64,000 nt of DNA from Bedellia somnulentella (GCA_963576735.1 OY755177.1:18724001-18788000), one strand, 5' to 3'; positions 34,373 to 47,261 are shown, counted from the first letter of the stretch. Notes: generated by a model from the sequence alone, not told the origin. Translations and numbers: made by a program.

Positions 34373-34643
34373 TATATAATAACAATAATAATAAATAATA
34401 ATAAAAATATTTATTACAAGAAAATCTTAAAAACTATGAATTAAAAAGAACACATATTTATATAATTAAAATAGAAACCAAAAAACTTAAAATCTAAAAG
34501 CATAGCCGCGTTGTTATTTATTTATTTTAAATTAAAATCAATTCAATGTATGGTATACAGCAATATTACATATGTGCAGTTAGTCCCTAGAAAGGTACAA
34601 TGACCTGTTGTAAGGGATACTAATTCGACGATATAATAAATGA
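34373..34643. other. AT-rich sequence, possible (AAT)n LINE tail
   Basis: 34376-34430 reads AATAACAATAATAATAAATAA then AAAATATTTATTACAAG, like the 3' end of a minus-strand LINE. No coding part is seen. Confidence 0.35.
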
Positions 34644-34888
34644 TATACATACATACACTCACGGCTATAAATCCCTTAACGGGGTAGCCAGAGCTTTGGA
34701 ATGGGAAATACCTCAGCCACTTTTAGAAGTTGATTAGGGAAAAGATGGTAATAATAAATGTTTTGATGACAGGTCTCCAACCACATCGTCCAAAAATCAC
34801 TTAAAATGCCCCTATACCCTTAGTCGCCTCTTACGATCACCCACGGGTAGAAATGGGGTAGTATTATTCTAAGCCGACACTACACGGC
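34644..34888 (-). mobile_element. Family A element, A1-like
   Basis: Full length from ATACATACATACACTCACGG to GCCGACACTACACGGC. It has CCCACGGGTAGAAATGG, typical of A1, with some divergence. Confidence 0.87.
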
Positions 34889-34927
34889 TATATAAATGAT
34901 ATGTAATTCAATATATATATGATATGT

Positions 34928-34957
34928 GCTTTCTAGGGAATTATAGCCGTGAGTATA
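34928..34957 (+). mobile_element. Family A 3' tip
   Basis: Only GCTTTCTAGGGAATTATAGCC and GTGAGTATAT survive. The bases run straight into the (ATC)n tail of the RTE element, so the RTE inserted at or just beyond the A tail, or deleted most of an A copy. Confidence 0.75.
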
Positions 34958-35947
34958 TCATCATCATCATCATCATCAGCCCACACTCGTCCACTGCTGG
35001 ACATAGGCATCTCCCATGGCGCGCCACCTCTTCCTATCCTCGGCCAGCCTCATCCAACCACTCCCGGCCACCTGCTTTAGGTCGTCGGTCCAGCGGGCTG
35101 GAGGGCGCCCCACACTGCGTCTGCCAGTGCGTGGTCTCCACTCAAGAACTCGTCTTCCCCAGCGGTTATCGGTTCTTCGGCAGATGTGACCAGCCCACTG
35201 CCACTTCAACTTGCTGATCCGATGAGCTACGTCCGCCACTTTAGTTCTCTGTCGGATCACGTCATTTCTGATGCGATCCAACAGAGTGATGCCGAGCATA
35301 GCTCGCTCCATCGCTCTTTGAGTGACTTTGAATTGGTGGACTAGTCCAGCCGTGAGTGTCCACGTTTCCGCACCATACGTTAACACTGGCAGGACGCACT
35401 GGTTGAAAACCTTAGTCTTCAGACATTGTGGGATGGCCGAGGAGAAGATATGCCGAAGTTTTCCAAAAGCAGCCCAGCCCAGCTGGATGCGTCTTGCAGC
35501 CTCTTTGTCGAAGTTGTTTCTACCGAGTCGTAGCGTCTGACCTAGGTAGACGTACTCCGGCACAACTTCGAGCTCTGCTCCCTCGACAAGAACTGGTCTT
35601 GGCTGAACAAGACGATTGAACATGATTTTCGTCTTGTCCAAGTTCATGCCAAGCCCCACTCGCCGAGAGGCTGAGTTTAGGCTACTAATCATCCCGCCGA
35701 GATCCTCCAGCGTTTCTGCCATAACGACTATGTCGTCCGCAAACCTGAGGTGTGAGATGTACTCGCCGTTGACACATATACCTTTTCCGTTCCAGTTCAT
35801 CATCTTGAAGACGTCCTCCAACGCATTCGTGAACAGTTTCGGGGATATGACATCCCCCTGTCTCACCCCTCGCTGCAGTTGGATGGGTTCCGTCTTTTGA
35901 TCCTGTACTTGTATGTAATTCAAGAATAAATAATCGATAGTAGCGCT
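34957..35947 (-). mobile_element. 5'-truncated RTE-clade LINE
   Basis: Read on the minus strand it has the C-terminal two thirds of the RT domain through the stop, then a (GAT)n tail at 34957-34978, typical of RTE elements. It is GC-rich relative to the flanks. The 5' break lies near 35950. Confidence 0.88.
34976..35947 (-). pseudogene. RTE reverse transcriptase ORF, C-terminal part
   Basis: Reverse transcriptase of an RTE-clade LINE, which primes on nicked target DNA. The frame is open for 323 codons from just after a TGA at 35948-35950. From TTG at 35923 the motifs are QRGVRQGDVISPKLF (17-31), HLRFADDIV with the catalytic FADD (58-66), GLGMNLDKTKIM (90-101), YVYLGQTL, VLPVLTYGAETWTL, KLKWQWAGHICRR and a C-terminus VGRPPARWTDDLKQVAGSGW. 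The fingers and the whole apurinic-type endonuclease are missing through 5' truncation. No stop or shift lies inside, so it is a young or well-preserved copy. The ATG-like codons are internal and do not mark a start. Confidence 0.92.
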
Positions 35948-35984
35948 TCATTTACCTATGCTGAGGTGAGGAGACGTAAATAAA

Positions 35985-36140
35985 GCGATTTGACGACATC
36001 CATGGCCGAGTGGATAGGTGACTAGCTTCTCGGTACGGAGGTCACGGGTTCGATCCCCGCTGAATGCAACATTTATGTGATGAGCATAAATTATTGTTTC
36101 TTAGTCTTAATGTATTACATAATATTAAATATATCGTTGG
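35985..36140 (+). mobile_element. tRNA-derived SINE (fourth SINE family)
   Basis: ATCCATGGCCGAGTGGATAGG contains an A-box match (TGGCCGAGTGG) and CACGGGTTCGATCCCCG a B-box match (GGTTCGATCCC), 48 bases apart. The tail region GATGAGCATAAATTATTG follows. The acceptor stem would pair at only about five of seven positions, so this is a SINE head rather than a working tRNA. It lies at the broken end of the RTE copy. Confidence 0.7.
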
Positions 36141-36173
36141 ATTAGTATTCAATAATACAAGTTTATATATATA

Positions 36174-36418
36174 GCTGTGTAGTGTCGGCTTAGAATAGCA
36201 CTACCCCATTTCTTCCGGTGGGTGTACGTAAGAGGCGACTAACGGACTTGGGGCTTTTTAAGGGATTTTTGGGCGATGCGGTTGGAGACCCATCACCAAC
36301 AACCTTTATTCTACCATCTTTTCCCTACTCAACTTCCAAAAGTGGCTGTGGAATTTCTGATTTCTCAGCTCTGGCTACCCCTTTTAAGGATTTATAGCCG
36401 TGAGTATATGTATGTATA
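36174..36418 (+). mobile_element. Family A element, subfamily A2
   Basis: Full length from GCTGTGTAGTGTCGGC to GCCGTGAGTATATGTATG. The tail merges with a (TA)n microsatellite. Confidence 0.92.
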
Positions 36419-36440
36419 TATATATATATATATATATATT
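36416..36440. repeat. (TA)n microsatellite
   Basis: About eleven TA units that extend the family A tail. Confidence 0.9.
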
Positions 36441-36522
36441 TATTTATTCTATTAGTTCTTTAAAAGCACATTATACTCGCACATCTTTGATGCAATCGCA
36501 CTATTGATTAACAGTAACAATC

Positions 36523-36860
36523 ATGGTAGTTCAGCGGGTACTCCACCGTTTCTTAATGCACAGAAGCATAGGTTCAAAGTTAGAGAAAAAATCGTTAGGT
36601 TTAGCCACGTGGCTTAGCTGTAACTTCGATATGGGTGAACTGCTTTGTATAAATAATCTGTATAAAGTATATAGAATATACAGTGAATGTGTATTCGTAC
36701 AAAATAGCGATAGGACTGCCCCCTATCACGTGGGTGCACTGCAGAACTTGAGAACGTGGGTGGTTCATGGGTATGGGTGTAATAAAAAAGTAAAGGTGGT
36801 GTTGAGTTGTTCTTATTACATCTCCAATCCATTCAGGGATTAAAGGCGTGAACGTTGAGT
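36523..36860 (+). mobile_element. Family B SINE, diverged, near full length
   Basis: tRNA-like head (ATGGTAGTTCAGCGGGTAC as A box, AGGTTCAAAG as degraded B box), then GCCACGTGGCTTAGCTG, GTACAAAATAGCGATAGG, CCTATCACGTGGGTGCAC and AAAGGCGTGAACGTTGAG. The core hairpin region is replaced by unrelated sequence and the tail is lost. Confidence 0.72.
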
Positions 36861-36871
36861 TTGATTATAAT

Positions 36872-37125
36872 ACATACATACATACAAACATATACTCACG
36901 GCTATAAATCCCTAGAAGAGGTAGCCAGGGCTAAGGAATTAGAAATTCCTCAGCCACTTTTGGAAGTTGCTTGGGGAAAAGATGGTAAAATAAAGGTTGT
37001 TGGTGATGGGTCTCCTACCGCATTGCCCAAAAATCCCTTAAAAAGCCCCAATACCGTTAGTTGCCTCTTACGTACACCCACCGGAAGAAATGGGGTAGTG
37101 CTATTATAAGCCAACACTACACAGC
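36872..37125 (-). mobile_element. Family A element, subfamily A2
   Basis: Full length from CATACATACATACAAACAT to CCAACACTACACAGC. It starts 12 bp after the family B copy. Confidence 0.92.
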
Positions 37126-38439
37126 ATATAATACTAGGCAGTTTTGTCCTGACTTGCGCCAAGTGGAAAAAAAGTACTGCTAGTCGTATACTAAGTAGCT
37201 TAATTAATTAATGACTAACGACTGTGGATATAACTTCAGAAATATGCTTTAATTTTATATCATATTTGAAAACTAAATAGATCTGGAAGTAAATTTAAAA
37301 CAGTATTATTTATACTTCAAATGACATCTACCTTACATGATTATTTTTGATTGATATTACCATTCAACGGATGTCTGGAAGAAATTGCTTTCAGTGATAA
37401 GACTGCCAATTGTGCTTTTGCGTTTGTACTGAAATTTTGTAAGTACTTATTTTGTGACGTTCAGTAAAGTATTTAATATTCTATTATTTAACTATATAGG
37501 TCAACGTGTAATTATAAAACAGCTAAGTTTAGTTAGTTAGTTTAACAGTCTAGTTTTAAAATAAAAACTTGATACATGGATAATATTTGAACTCTGCAAG
37601 ACATGTTAAGACATAATGTCATCGCGTTAGTTTCCAGGGTCAAAAGACAATAATGGTAAGTTCTTAATTTAACTAGGTATATATACTTAATTCAAATTCA
37701 AATTTAATTTAACTTGTAAAATTTAATTCTAAAATAAAAAGAGCAATGCTAATAATATTCTAATAAAACACATCCCTCACATCAACGTCCGAATCCATTA
37801 GCGAACTTCGCAAACAAAGAAACAAAATAGCGCATTATATACTCTGTGAGGCGCGCGGAAGAAAAGAAGTCTCGCAGTGACACACCAGCGACATCTAGTT
37901 ATGAGACTCACGTCGGTCGCAGTCGCCATTTATAAAACTCAATTACGGTCCGTGTCAGCGCGTCTTCGCCTTAATAATGATAATTGATGACGAAATTTGC
38001 GAGCTTTTTGCGGAGAGCGCCGCCTCAGACGTAATTCTTGTTGGGGTGCAATTCCATTGCGCTCCTTTTTGTAGAGATTTATTAAAATGCAGCTGCTTTT
38101 TTATTTGATTCCTAATATCAACGAAATAGGTAAGTTCTGAGTATGTAGGTTTCTTTTATGTTATTTTGTCATGATAACAAATTGTTGCAAAATATCGCTT
38201 TTATTACACGTCCAGTAAAAAATATTCAAAACCCTCAGTGACCCCAATATAAACAGTGCGTTTCGAAAGTTGCAAATTTCTTGAACTTTTCTCTTGTGGC
38301 TGTAACTTGCTACGAACAAATCGATAATATTATTTTGTACTCAATTTTCAATTGGAAGTAGTAAGTAAATTTATGTTCGCTATTATGATAGGATTATATA
38401 TGTTTATGATTACGCTTACTACAAAAGATAAATGTCTAA
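37126..38439. other. Unique sequence, GC-richer patch
   Basis: No gene recognised. 37840-38060 is GC-rich for this window (GGCGCGCGGAAG, CGGAGAGCGCCGCC, CGTCGGTCGCAGTCGCC) and free of the repeat families. It could be regulatory or a first exon, but I see no coding frame. Confidence 0.4.
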
Positions 38440-38451
38440 AAATATATAAAA
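38440..38451. repeat. Target-site duplication of the next family B copy (left)
   Basis: AAATATATAAAA, repeated exactly at 38679-38690. Confidence 0.8.
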
Positions 38452-38678
38452 CATATAACATAACATAACATAAACCTTCACGCCGAATATCCCCGAAGGG
38501 GTTGGCAGAGGTACTAATACTTCTGAACATCACGTGACTTTGTCACCTGGTGTTCAGAGTACCCACGTTTTGCATGGACGGTGTACTCACGTGATAGGGG
38601 GCAGGCCTATCGCCGTTCTGTACGAATACACTGTCACATGACTAAGTACAACTCAGCCATGTGGGTTTCCTCACGATG
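38452..38678 (-). mobile_element. Family B SINE, 5'-truncated with 12-bp target duplication
   Basis: An intact (ATAAC)n tail and body up to GTGGGTTTCCTCACGATG, then an abrupt stop without the tRNA-like head. The flanking AAATATATAAAA duplication shows it inserted in this truncated form. Confidence 0.9.
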
Positions 38679-38690
38679 AAATATATAAAA

Positions 38691-41600
38691 GATATGTGTA
38701 TAAGTGCCAATACAACCTAAAATTGACAAATTTCTACTTCATGTGTCTTTTATGACAACACTCTGATGCCTGCAATGAAACAAAAAAGAAATAAATAAAA
38801 TATTTGATAATTAAATAAAAATTGAGACAATGGGCACACACCTCGAGCTCTCCACAATATTTCTTCATAACACAGCAGCCTGTTTAATTTGTAAATCGCT
38901 TGACGACTGATTAAAAACTCCTTTGAAAAATTCACGCTACGCGACAGGGGTGGAGAATAGAAAAAGAAAAACGAATAAAAAAGTGAGTGCAAATTACTCT
39001 AGCACTGAAAAAGAAATGGAACGTCATTTACACGGTGACAGTTCGAGTTGAACTTAGCTTTAAAGAGATTCCAAATTTAAAATTGGATCTCTGTATAGAA
39101 TGTCTTTTGTTGGCGAGTTCATTAGTGCAGTTTGATTTTAAAACGGGCCTTTCTTTGGTGCTATATTAAGGTGTTATGACTGGTTTGTCTTACGCTATCT
39201 GAGATACAATCAAAAGCTACTTACATTTCCTTGTTTGTTATATTAACTAAAACAAAAATAATTTTGTCAAAATTATGCTTTTGTAGTTATAATGGTCGTA
39301 GAGTGTTTGTGTATTATTTGTATGTTGGGGCATATATATACTGATTTATTAATGACGTGATTGATTTGGTGTTGGAGAAAATTATAGTTATAAAAAATAT
39401 TGCCTTTATATTTCCATCCCAATATTCTAATTGCAATTTGATATTGTGTGTGTCTTCCTTGTACATACTTAATATACATGCCCATATTGTCCAATTAATT
39501 AAGCCAAAATAGAAATCATTAATTACTCCCAACCTTTAAATCTACATAGCGGAGGGCATGGATCACATATAAAGCAATAAATACAAAGTAACATAACACT
39601 GAAATTTATCATACCATCAACTCGATTTATGTGAAAACAAAATTGCTATGGTCCCGCGAATTATGGTAATAGCATTGGCCTTGAGGGTCAATATATCTGG
39701 CCTTAAGTAGTGAGTGAGGTAATTCTGGTGATTGGTCCTATCACACGATCGACGCTAAATTATAGTCGGCAACTTGGGGTATAAATGTAGTTTACTCGCG
39801 CACACGGAATTATACCCTTACAGTTTTTGTATTTTATAATATGCTCAATATTATCAAAAAACGCGGATGGCTCGTTGGGAATATAAATAAGTACACTTGT
39901 TGGATTGACTGATGTATCTATAGCAAGATGCTAAAATGGATGTGGGGAAAAATAAAATGATTTGCCAAAAAAATTAATCCTAGAAATATTTGTGAAATAA
40001 TGAATCAGCCCTACATGACTTCGGTGATCTTTTAATAATATTTTTTGATTTTAACTTCAATAACACTTCTCTCAAAATTATGTCATATTTTATTAAATGA
40101 TGTATGTTATAGTAACAGAAGCCCTTTACAATAGAACCATCAATCAAACATATTATTACAAACAGCTGACTAAAGAAAAAATAAATTATGTAAAGGCCCC
40201 CGCCTTTAATGCACGGCACAAATTATGCCACACTCATACAACAGAGGTCGCTCTTTCGGAAAGTAATCATTACCTGTGGCTTATACCAATTACAATTCAG
40301 TCAAAACGGAAAAGGGCGTAACTCGGTGAATTAATGACTAATAATCTTGACAGTTGATTGACGGACAATCGATAACGTGAGCTGTCAAAAACCGCAGTTG
40401 TTAGCGGTTGTGCGCAAACGCATCCACTTAACGAGTCAGGTAAGGCGACTGCAAATCATGTGTAAGGGAAACATTTGCACACGTTATACCTAGTTACAAA
40501 AAAATATTTACTAAAATTTTAATACGATTACATCATGACAATCGAAAAACAACAATTTTAGATTTATTTTGACAAAGTAGTTTGGACCTCCCCATTTGCA
40601 GGTAAAAGGCATAATTTTAAAACATATTGATCTCAGATTTTTAAAGCTAATAGAGTTTTTTCATTCGTAGTACGAGTAAATACTACGAAAAATATTAGTA
40701 TGCTTTTTAAGATTTTAGAGTTAAATGATAACGTTTTACACATCAATTAGCACCGACTGTATGTACTTTAAAAAATACACGTAATGTACAATAGGACACA
40801 ATATTTTAGTAGCGTCAAAAAGTCTTAAATACCTTTAGTGTTCTATTTTCAACAGTCACAAAGCGAAGACTGTTTTCTTCCAAATGGCACTTATACGTAA
40901 AAACATAAAGACATACAGAGGGTTCAAATCAAGCATTCCTTATACAATCAAGATCAAAAGCAATACATATAAGTACGGCTATCTAGTAAATATTAATCAA
41001 TATGTAAATGCATACATGCTCTTTGTTCCCTACGAAATAACCCGGCGATGCCATTTGGTGGCATCATATACCCAATGTAATAATCAGCCTGTTATTAATG
41101 TGCGGTGCAACCTCCGTATAATACTTATTATGCTGAACCGGCAATTTCCACCGTCTTTCGAAGACACCCAATCATTCCGTGGTTATGCTATGTCTTGTTA
41201 ACCCTGCACTGTTCATTTGGGGTCTGAAATACCACAACATTTAAATTATATTTTTTTTGTATAGGATCGTAAAGGTACATGTAATATTTTATGTTGCTTG
41301 TATGCATAAATAAAATTACGAATACTAGATGTTCAGACTGAATAGTATGTAATACCAACAATTACTTAATTCAGCAATAAAGCACAGATACTATATAAGA
41401 AGATATTGCTATCAGCTAAATACAACAACCACATATCAAAATAATCGCGCTATCGAAAACACCGTAAATCTAAAAACAAAGCATAAATAACATATCGAGT
41501 ACCTATTTAACACGAGACAATAACTCACAAAACAATTGAATAGCAAGACAGCACTAAAATACGTCGCTGTTTGAATAGCACAAACAAAACGTTCCCTCGG

Positions 41601-42713
41601 GCTTCGGAGGGTTAAACGACGTAATAGTTACGAAGCGGGGCCAATAATGACCCAGTGGTTAGCTACAACGTATAATTTAGGCCACTTTTAGTCCACTCAG
41701 TCAAGTAAACGTCAAAACTGATTAGTTATTACTGAGTGAGCTTAAAAAGAAGGTAATTGGTAGCGGTCGAGACGTGCCGATTTTTATGCAATTGAAAATG
41801 TAATGATGTATTCGATACACGAAACGAATATATTGGTAGTTGTTAAGTTTTACTCGAATTGAAGTGTCAGAATGTAAGAATTTTGGTGTGTTAGAAGTTA
41901 AGATATGGTATTGATTGCAGGCGTCAATACTTCGTTTTCGGTGCTAGATATATACCTCTTTTGCGTAGTGTCTCACATTATGCTACCTCTAGCTTGGCAT
42001 TAGCGTGCTAGCGTGCAAGGCAAGTAGGGTTTATCTTTCGTTCTAAGTCTATGAAATAGAAAAAAAAAATATTTCAGTAATCAGAAATTTGTTATTTTAA
42101 AGTCAAACTAACTAAAGGTCGAACCCGAAATCGAACACCGACGACCGTCCAGTGATTGAAATTCGACCTTAACTCTCTCGATAATTTCGGTAAAACTAAT
42201 ATTAAATTTAAAAAATAAAACACTGTCAAATTTCCTAATTTGACAGTGAATAAAAGTGTTGTTATGCATGTCAAATACATATAGCATTTGTAATGCATTT
42301 ATCAATTATGAACTTATTTGATTAAATCATTGAGTTTCTATTCTTCCTTCTCTATAGAAGAAACAAGTTTTAAAAGTTCTTAATTCTTCGTCTGCGTAAA
42401 AATTTTTTTCAAAGTTATCGCTTCACGTATTATTATATTGACATATAAAATTGTAATTGTCTCTACCGTAGTTTTCTAAGGTATTAAAACATATTCACGA
42501 TCATAGTTTTTTTTTATAAAAAGCGGGGCATAAATTAATTTGACATACCTACTTAAAACAGATTGTTTATTAAAAGCATATTGTGTGGGTGCAATTCGAG
42601 TCAGGGTAGGTATAAATAAATAACATCAAAGAATAATGTGGGAAGACCGATATATATTTGCGGTTAGTGTTACATAAGCATCATTTAAGTAATTCAAATG
42701 TATACTGAAAAAA
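38691..42713. other. Four kilobases of unique sequence
   Basis: No family A or B copy, no recognisable TE protein and no gene. The frame 40884-41201 (105 codons, plus; KNIKTYRGFKSSIPYTIKIK) and others of 60-80 codons show no domains. Repeat-free DNA this long is uncommon here and may be a long intron or spacer. Confidence 0.45.
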
Positions 42714-42957
42714 GTGTAGTGCCAGCTTAGAATGTCGCTACCCCTTTCTACCCACGGGTGTCGTAAGAGGCGACTAAGGGTATTGGGACTTTTTATTGGA
42801 TTTTTGGGCGATGCGGTTGGAGACCCATCACCAAAAACCTTTATTTTACCGCCTTTTCCCCACTCAACTTCCAAAAGTGGCTGAGGAATTTATAATTCCA
42901 TGGCTCTGGCTACCCCTTCTAGGGAATTATAGCCGTGAGTATATGTATGTATGTATG
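42714..42957 (+). mobile_element. Family A element, subfamily A1b
   Basis: Full length, GTGTAGTGCCAGCTTAG to a (TATG)n tail of about four units. Very close to the copies at 541 and 58413. Confidence 0.92.
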
Positions 42958-43536
42958 AAGCAAATTGTTACAGAGGACCAAATTGCAACTGGGGTAGTTT
43001 TCAACTCTTTAAGCACCCTAGCGCTGTAATAACTAATTGTTCTCGTGTGTCATACGACTTCATCGAACATATTTAAAATAAAATAAACAATTTGTTTTAC
43101 AAGGAAATAAAACAATAGAAAATGGTAGAAAATGGCTGCTATGACCAAAAAGATTACGTTAATTACTCTTTAAAAGAGTTGGCGGATAAGATATTAAAAA
43201 AAATATTAATGCAAAATATAATAAAGACATTATTTAATATTGCCAATCCCACCACCGATTTTATATTGTGTTATTTATGTATGTTTGAAGAAATTATAAC
43301 TTATTTTATTACATTTTTGATCATGTAAATAAAATTAAATCAATCAATTAATAAAAATCTATTAGGCGTGTATTTTTTTTATCAACTTATATAAGTATTA
43401 CAACAACTCGGCATCTAGGTTATTTTTAAATATTAATAAATAAATGTCGGTAAACCAACTATTGCATCTCGTAATGTATGTAAAAAGAAATAATTATCTT
43501 ATTGTTCATTTCCTTTTAAGCTTCTATTAATAGGTA
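42958..43536. other. No recognised feature
   Basis: A 68-codon frame (43122-43328; MVENGCYDQKDYVNYSLKEL) is AT-rich and has no domain I know. No repeat recognised. Confidence 0.4.
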
Positions 43537-43862
43537 CCACCGTGATAGCTTAGTGGGTAAAACACCGCTTATCGTGCAGACTATGACAGTTCAAATCCCG
43601 GGTCAGTTCTACACCAAATTGTCTTTTCTAAAGTCTCATGGTGAGGAAACGCACATGGCCGAGTTGTACTTAGTCATGTGACAGTGTATTATTAAAAAAC
43701 GGCGATAGGCCTGCCCCCTATCTGTGAGTAGTCCGTCCCAGCAAAACATGGGTACTCTGAACACCAGATGATAATTTCATGTGATGTTCAAAAGTATTAG
43801 TACCTCTGCCGACCTCTTCGAGGATATACTGCTTGAATGTTTGAGTTTATAAATAGGTGAGT
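43537..43862 (+). mobile_element. Family B SINE, full length but tail lost
   Basis: The clearest head among the plus-strand copies: GTGATAGCTTAGTGGGTAAA (A box TAGCTTAGTGG) and CAGTTCAAATCCCGGGTC (B box AGTTCAAATCC). The body follows with AGTTGTACTTAGTCATGTGAC, CGGCGATAGGCCTGCC and TAGTACCTCTGCCGACC. The end is degraded. Confidence 0.85.
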
Positions 43863-46629
43863 AAATAAATACATTCAGATATATTAGATAAATAACGAAT
43901 TATATTTGTACAAAGATAAGCTTAGTTCGAGAGACCATTAAAAAATATGAATATGACCCCATATCCTAAACACCACTGTCATCAATCTTACAGTTATCTA
44001 TGATAACGTGTGATTAATGTGTTTTATGGTATGACTTACACTTGGTATCATGAGAAATAGTCGAAGATAACCTTTTCGGTGATACATAGATATGATTTTA
44101 ATGACATTTCTTTTTAACATTCACATGCTCTTTAACTCTTTGTGTTATTTTTTTAGTTCCACACATTGGTTAATATTGCAAGGAAGACATGAAATCGTAT
44201 AGAGACTAAAATATGACGGACAGACATCGACGTTGCAATAAAAGGTAGTCTGTTTTCCATACGTTCGTCTTTCTTCAGACTATATCTCATAAACTGGGAT
44301 AGTAAGACGGGTGAAATTTTCACAAATGATGTATTTCTGTTATCGCTTCACTAAGTATTGGGATAAAAAACACATTAGAGGAGGTTCCCATGTAGTTACA
44401 TAAATGAATATATAAATCGGAAAGGATTTTGAGACTATCTTTCCTTCTTTTACATTACATGATTTTATTACGTTGCTAATCATATAAATTAAAAGACTAT
44501 TGTATTTATTTGATATGATGGCTAATATATAGATATTTAATTTCATATATCAAACTTATTTATCTTATAAAACTCTTTAAATCTGGTTCAAAAGTTTAGC
44601 AAAGTTGCTGTAAGGAATATAATTAGAACACAAATTTCTTTCATTTGTACTCGAGTTCAGTTTGTAGCAAACATGCATGGCATTTGAAAGGCTTTTACAC
44701 AACAAAGCAAGAATTCGTTTACCCTCAAGAAGAACACAAAGAAAATACAATGTAAGCACATTACAAGGCCCTTAATTTATGTAATTATTTATTGTTCAGT
44801 GCCGTAAATTTAGTACGTACAAAAGCTTCAAGTTGAAACCCTAGATTAACTATAGCATATTATTGGCAAGCGGATCATAATACGTTAGACAAGACTCAAT
44901 CACATATTATTATGATAACCGATTCCACGTTATCGGAAAATGATTATAGGACAGGAAATTCTCGAGAGATTTGTGGCTTTATTACTGGGTACTCTGTGAT
45001 ATTACTGTGGGAGTATTCTACTCTGTGGTCGCGGGCCATAAAACTATTAGCGTTGGGTTTTACTCTGTGACAAATTATATGGAATGTAAGACTTGGCGGG
45101 GTTTCAGTTTAAAACATTTAGTTGCTTTTCAAAATTTATTTTTTATAATAAACAAAATAAAAGGGGTCGTTTTGGTAGTTACTATATTTTATCGAACTTA
45201 AAATTACTAAATTTCTTTATTATTGACCATTGGTAATTTTTAAAAGTTTGTTTTTGACTATAGAGTTCAAATTGTTTATTTTTATGACTTTTTATCCTAA
45301 TTTCTAGCTAACAATAATAATTTGAATTACACTTATTTATTATTATTATTAAAGTTGTGCTCTTGTTTTATTTTAGTGGTAAACAATTATTTCATGAAAT
45401 AAAACATAAATTTGTCGATCAAGAAGGTTAGAAATAATATATAAATGAAATTTTAAACGACGCATTTGTAAAGAACCTTTTTCGATATTAAAATAAGTAC
45501 TATGTATCAGTGTCTTATATAATTTACAGATGAATCTGAAAGCTGATAATAAAATATGGCTCAGACTAGTTCAGAAAATAAATTTCCGTAGGCAATTTTC
45601 TTGATAAATTATGAAAATTGATAGCCAAGATGTACTAGGGCGGCATGAACGTGAAAGAGGCGTGAAATTGATCGTATCAAATAAATAAGTTAATGACTAA
45701 GCGCATAGTTAGGGCAGTTCTATACTAATACTTTCATAATTTCTGATATGATATTTTATAATCAGTATTTTGGGTGGTATCTTGATGACTTCGAAGTACA
45801 TTCACTTAAAGAATAGTGCCACTGATATTAATTCATTAAAGGTTTGTTCAGGTTAGGGCCCTGTAACCCCTTGGGGTTGATATCGATGTGTATGTACCGT
45901 AATAAAAAACCTTAAGCAACAGAAAAACGGATTCATTAAATACATATGATACAGATAGAAAGGAAACATTGACATCATTCTTCAATTTCTAATAAAAAAA
46001 GGATAAATAAGGAAAAAAGAATCGTTGAAGAATGAACACATGAGGTTTTCATGACCAAAAAACACTCAAATTATCATTTTTCAATTCCAATTGTTCATAA
46101 AACACATAACACCATATAGTAAAATGATTCAATACTATGAATATACAAATATTACATTAGCTTTTGCGTCAAAAATCTACAAAGTGATACCCATGTGTTC
46201 TCAACCTAACAGCCCATCTATTTAATAGATGATTTATGAAATTGACACCCACAAGTAGGCGTGCTAGCTCCGCAGGAACTTGTTGAAACGAGCCTTAGCA
46301 TGGTGGCATAATAACATCACTTGATATCGCTATAAATTTCACGCTTCATGCTTAATCATACTTTAATTTACTAGACTTAACGTAACTTTCTCGTTTAAAC
46401 TTTAAAGGGTTGTATAGGTTAAGTATATGACGTCATACCACGTTTGGTGATGTGAAGTTGAAAATATTAACTTTTGGGTTCAATCCGTTGTAGTAATATG
46501 TGCATTTTGTAAGCTGCGTAGTGAAGTATCTGCTTACATTACTCAATTATTTATTGCATTCATCAATATGTATTACAGTTCTTAATTTATGAATACATTC
46601 AATATTTATATATTTTCATATATTTTGCA
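43863..46629. other. Unique AT-rich sequence
   Basis: No family A or B copy, TE protein or gene recognised in 2.8 kb. Only frames of about 60-76 codons occur, none convincing. Confidence 0.45.
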
Positions 46630-46852
46630 GTGTAGTGTCGGCTTAGAATAGCACTACCCCATGTCTTCCGGTGGGTGTACGTAAGAGGACTAACGGTATT
46701 GGGGCTTTTTAGGGATTTTTGGGCGGTGCGGTTGGAGACCCATCACCAACAACCTTTCTTTTTACTATCTTTTCCCCACTCAAATTTCCAAAAGTGGTTG
46801 AGGATTTTCTCTTTGGAATTTATATCAGTGAATATATGTATGTATGTATGTA
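46630..46852 (+). mobile_element. Family A element, subfamily A2, small deletions
   Basis: GTGTAGTGTCGGC to a (TATG)n tail of about three units. About 20 bp before the 3' end (AGCTCTGGCTACCCC) are missing. Confidence 0.88.
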
Positions 46853-47106
46853 CATTCATATTTCAACATTGAAGACCCAATTGGGAACAGCAATTTCTTA
46901 TATCTAAGGTAGTGTATAATTAAAACTAATTTGGAAAATAGGAGGGGAGTATTGCGTACAGGGGAAAGTAAATTAGGAAAGTAAATAGAAGAAAACTTAC
47001 ATTTCCACAAACACAAAAACATATAAGTGCATAAGCACAAATCCACAGCACATACATTTTCATGTAATGTTAGACAGTTCTGGCTCTCTTACATTTATTA
47101 TCTGAA

Positions 47107-47242
47107 GGGCAAGCACGAGCCGTATTTAAACTAGCTATCGCGTGGGATAAAGCAGCCATCTCTTACGCACTTACTTAGTATCGTATACTGCCATCTCATT
47201 CTAACCGTTATCGTGTCGATAAAATTGCGCTCGTGCTTGCCC
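47107..47242. mobile_element. Small TIR element (136 bp)
   Basis: GGGCAAGCACGAGC (47107-47120) is exactly inverted at 47229-47242. It has no coding capacity. It looks like a MITE, but I cannot identify a clean target duplication or superfamily. Confidence 0.5.
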
Positions 47243-47261
47243 AGCTGATTTGCACTAACTC

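Noticed and set aside
34924..35951. Plus-strand frames of 60-97 codons and a second minus-strand frame
   Set aside because: Other-frame shadows of the RTE reverse transcriptase, which carries the recognisable FADD motif.
35995..36075. A functional tRNA gene
   Set aside because: A and B boxes are present, but the acceptor stem pairs poorly and SINE body sequence follows. The same reasoning applies at 12330-12412, 43537-43605, 58735-58808 and 63111-63145.
40884..41201. 105-codon frame as a gene
   Set aside because: AT-rich region, no domain and no supporting context.
42796..43029. A recurring small protein (MDFWAMRLETHHQKPLFYR-type), also seen near 497 and 58498
   Set aside because: It is the translation of family A in a fixed frame. 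Other copies carry stops and deletions, and no selection on the frame is visible.
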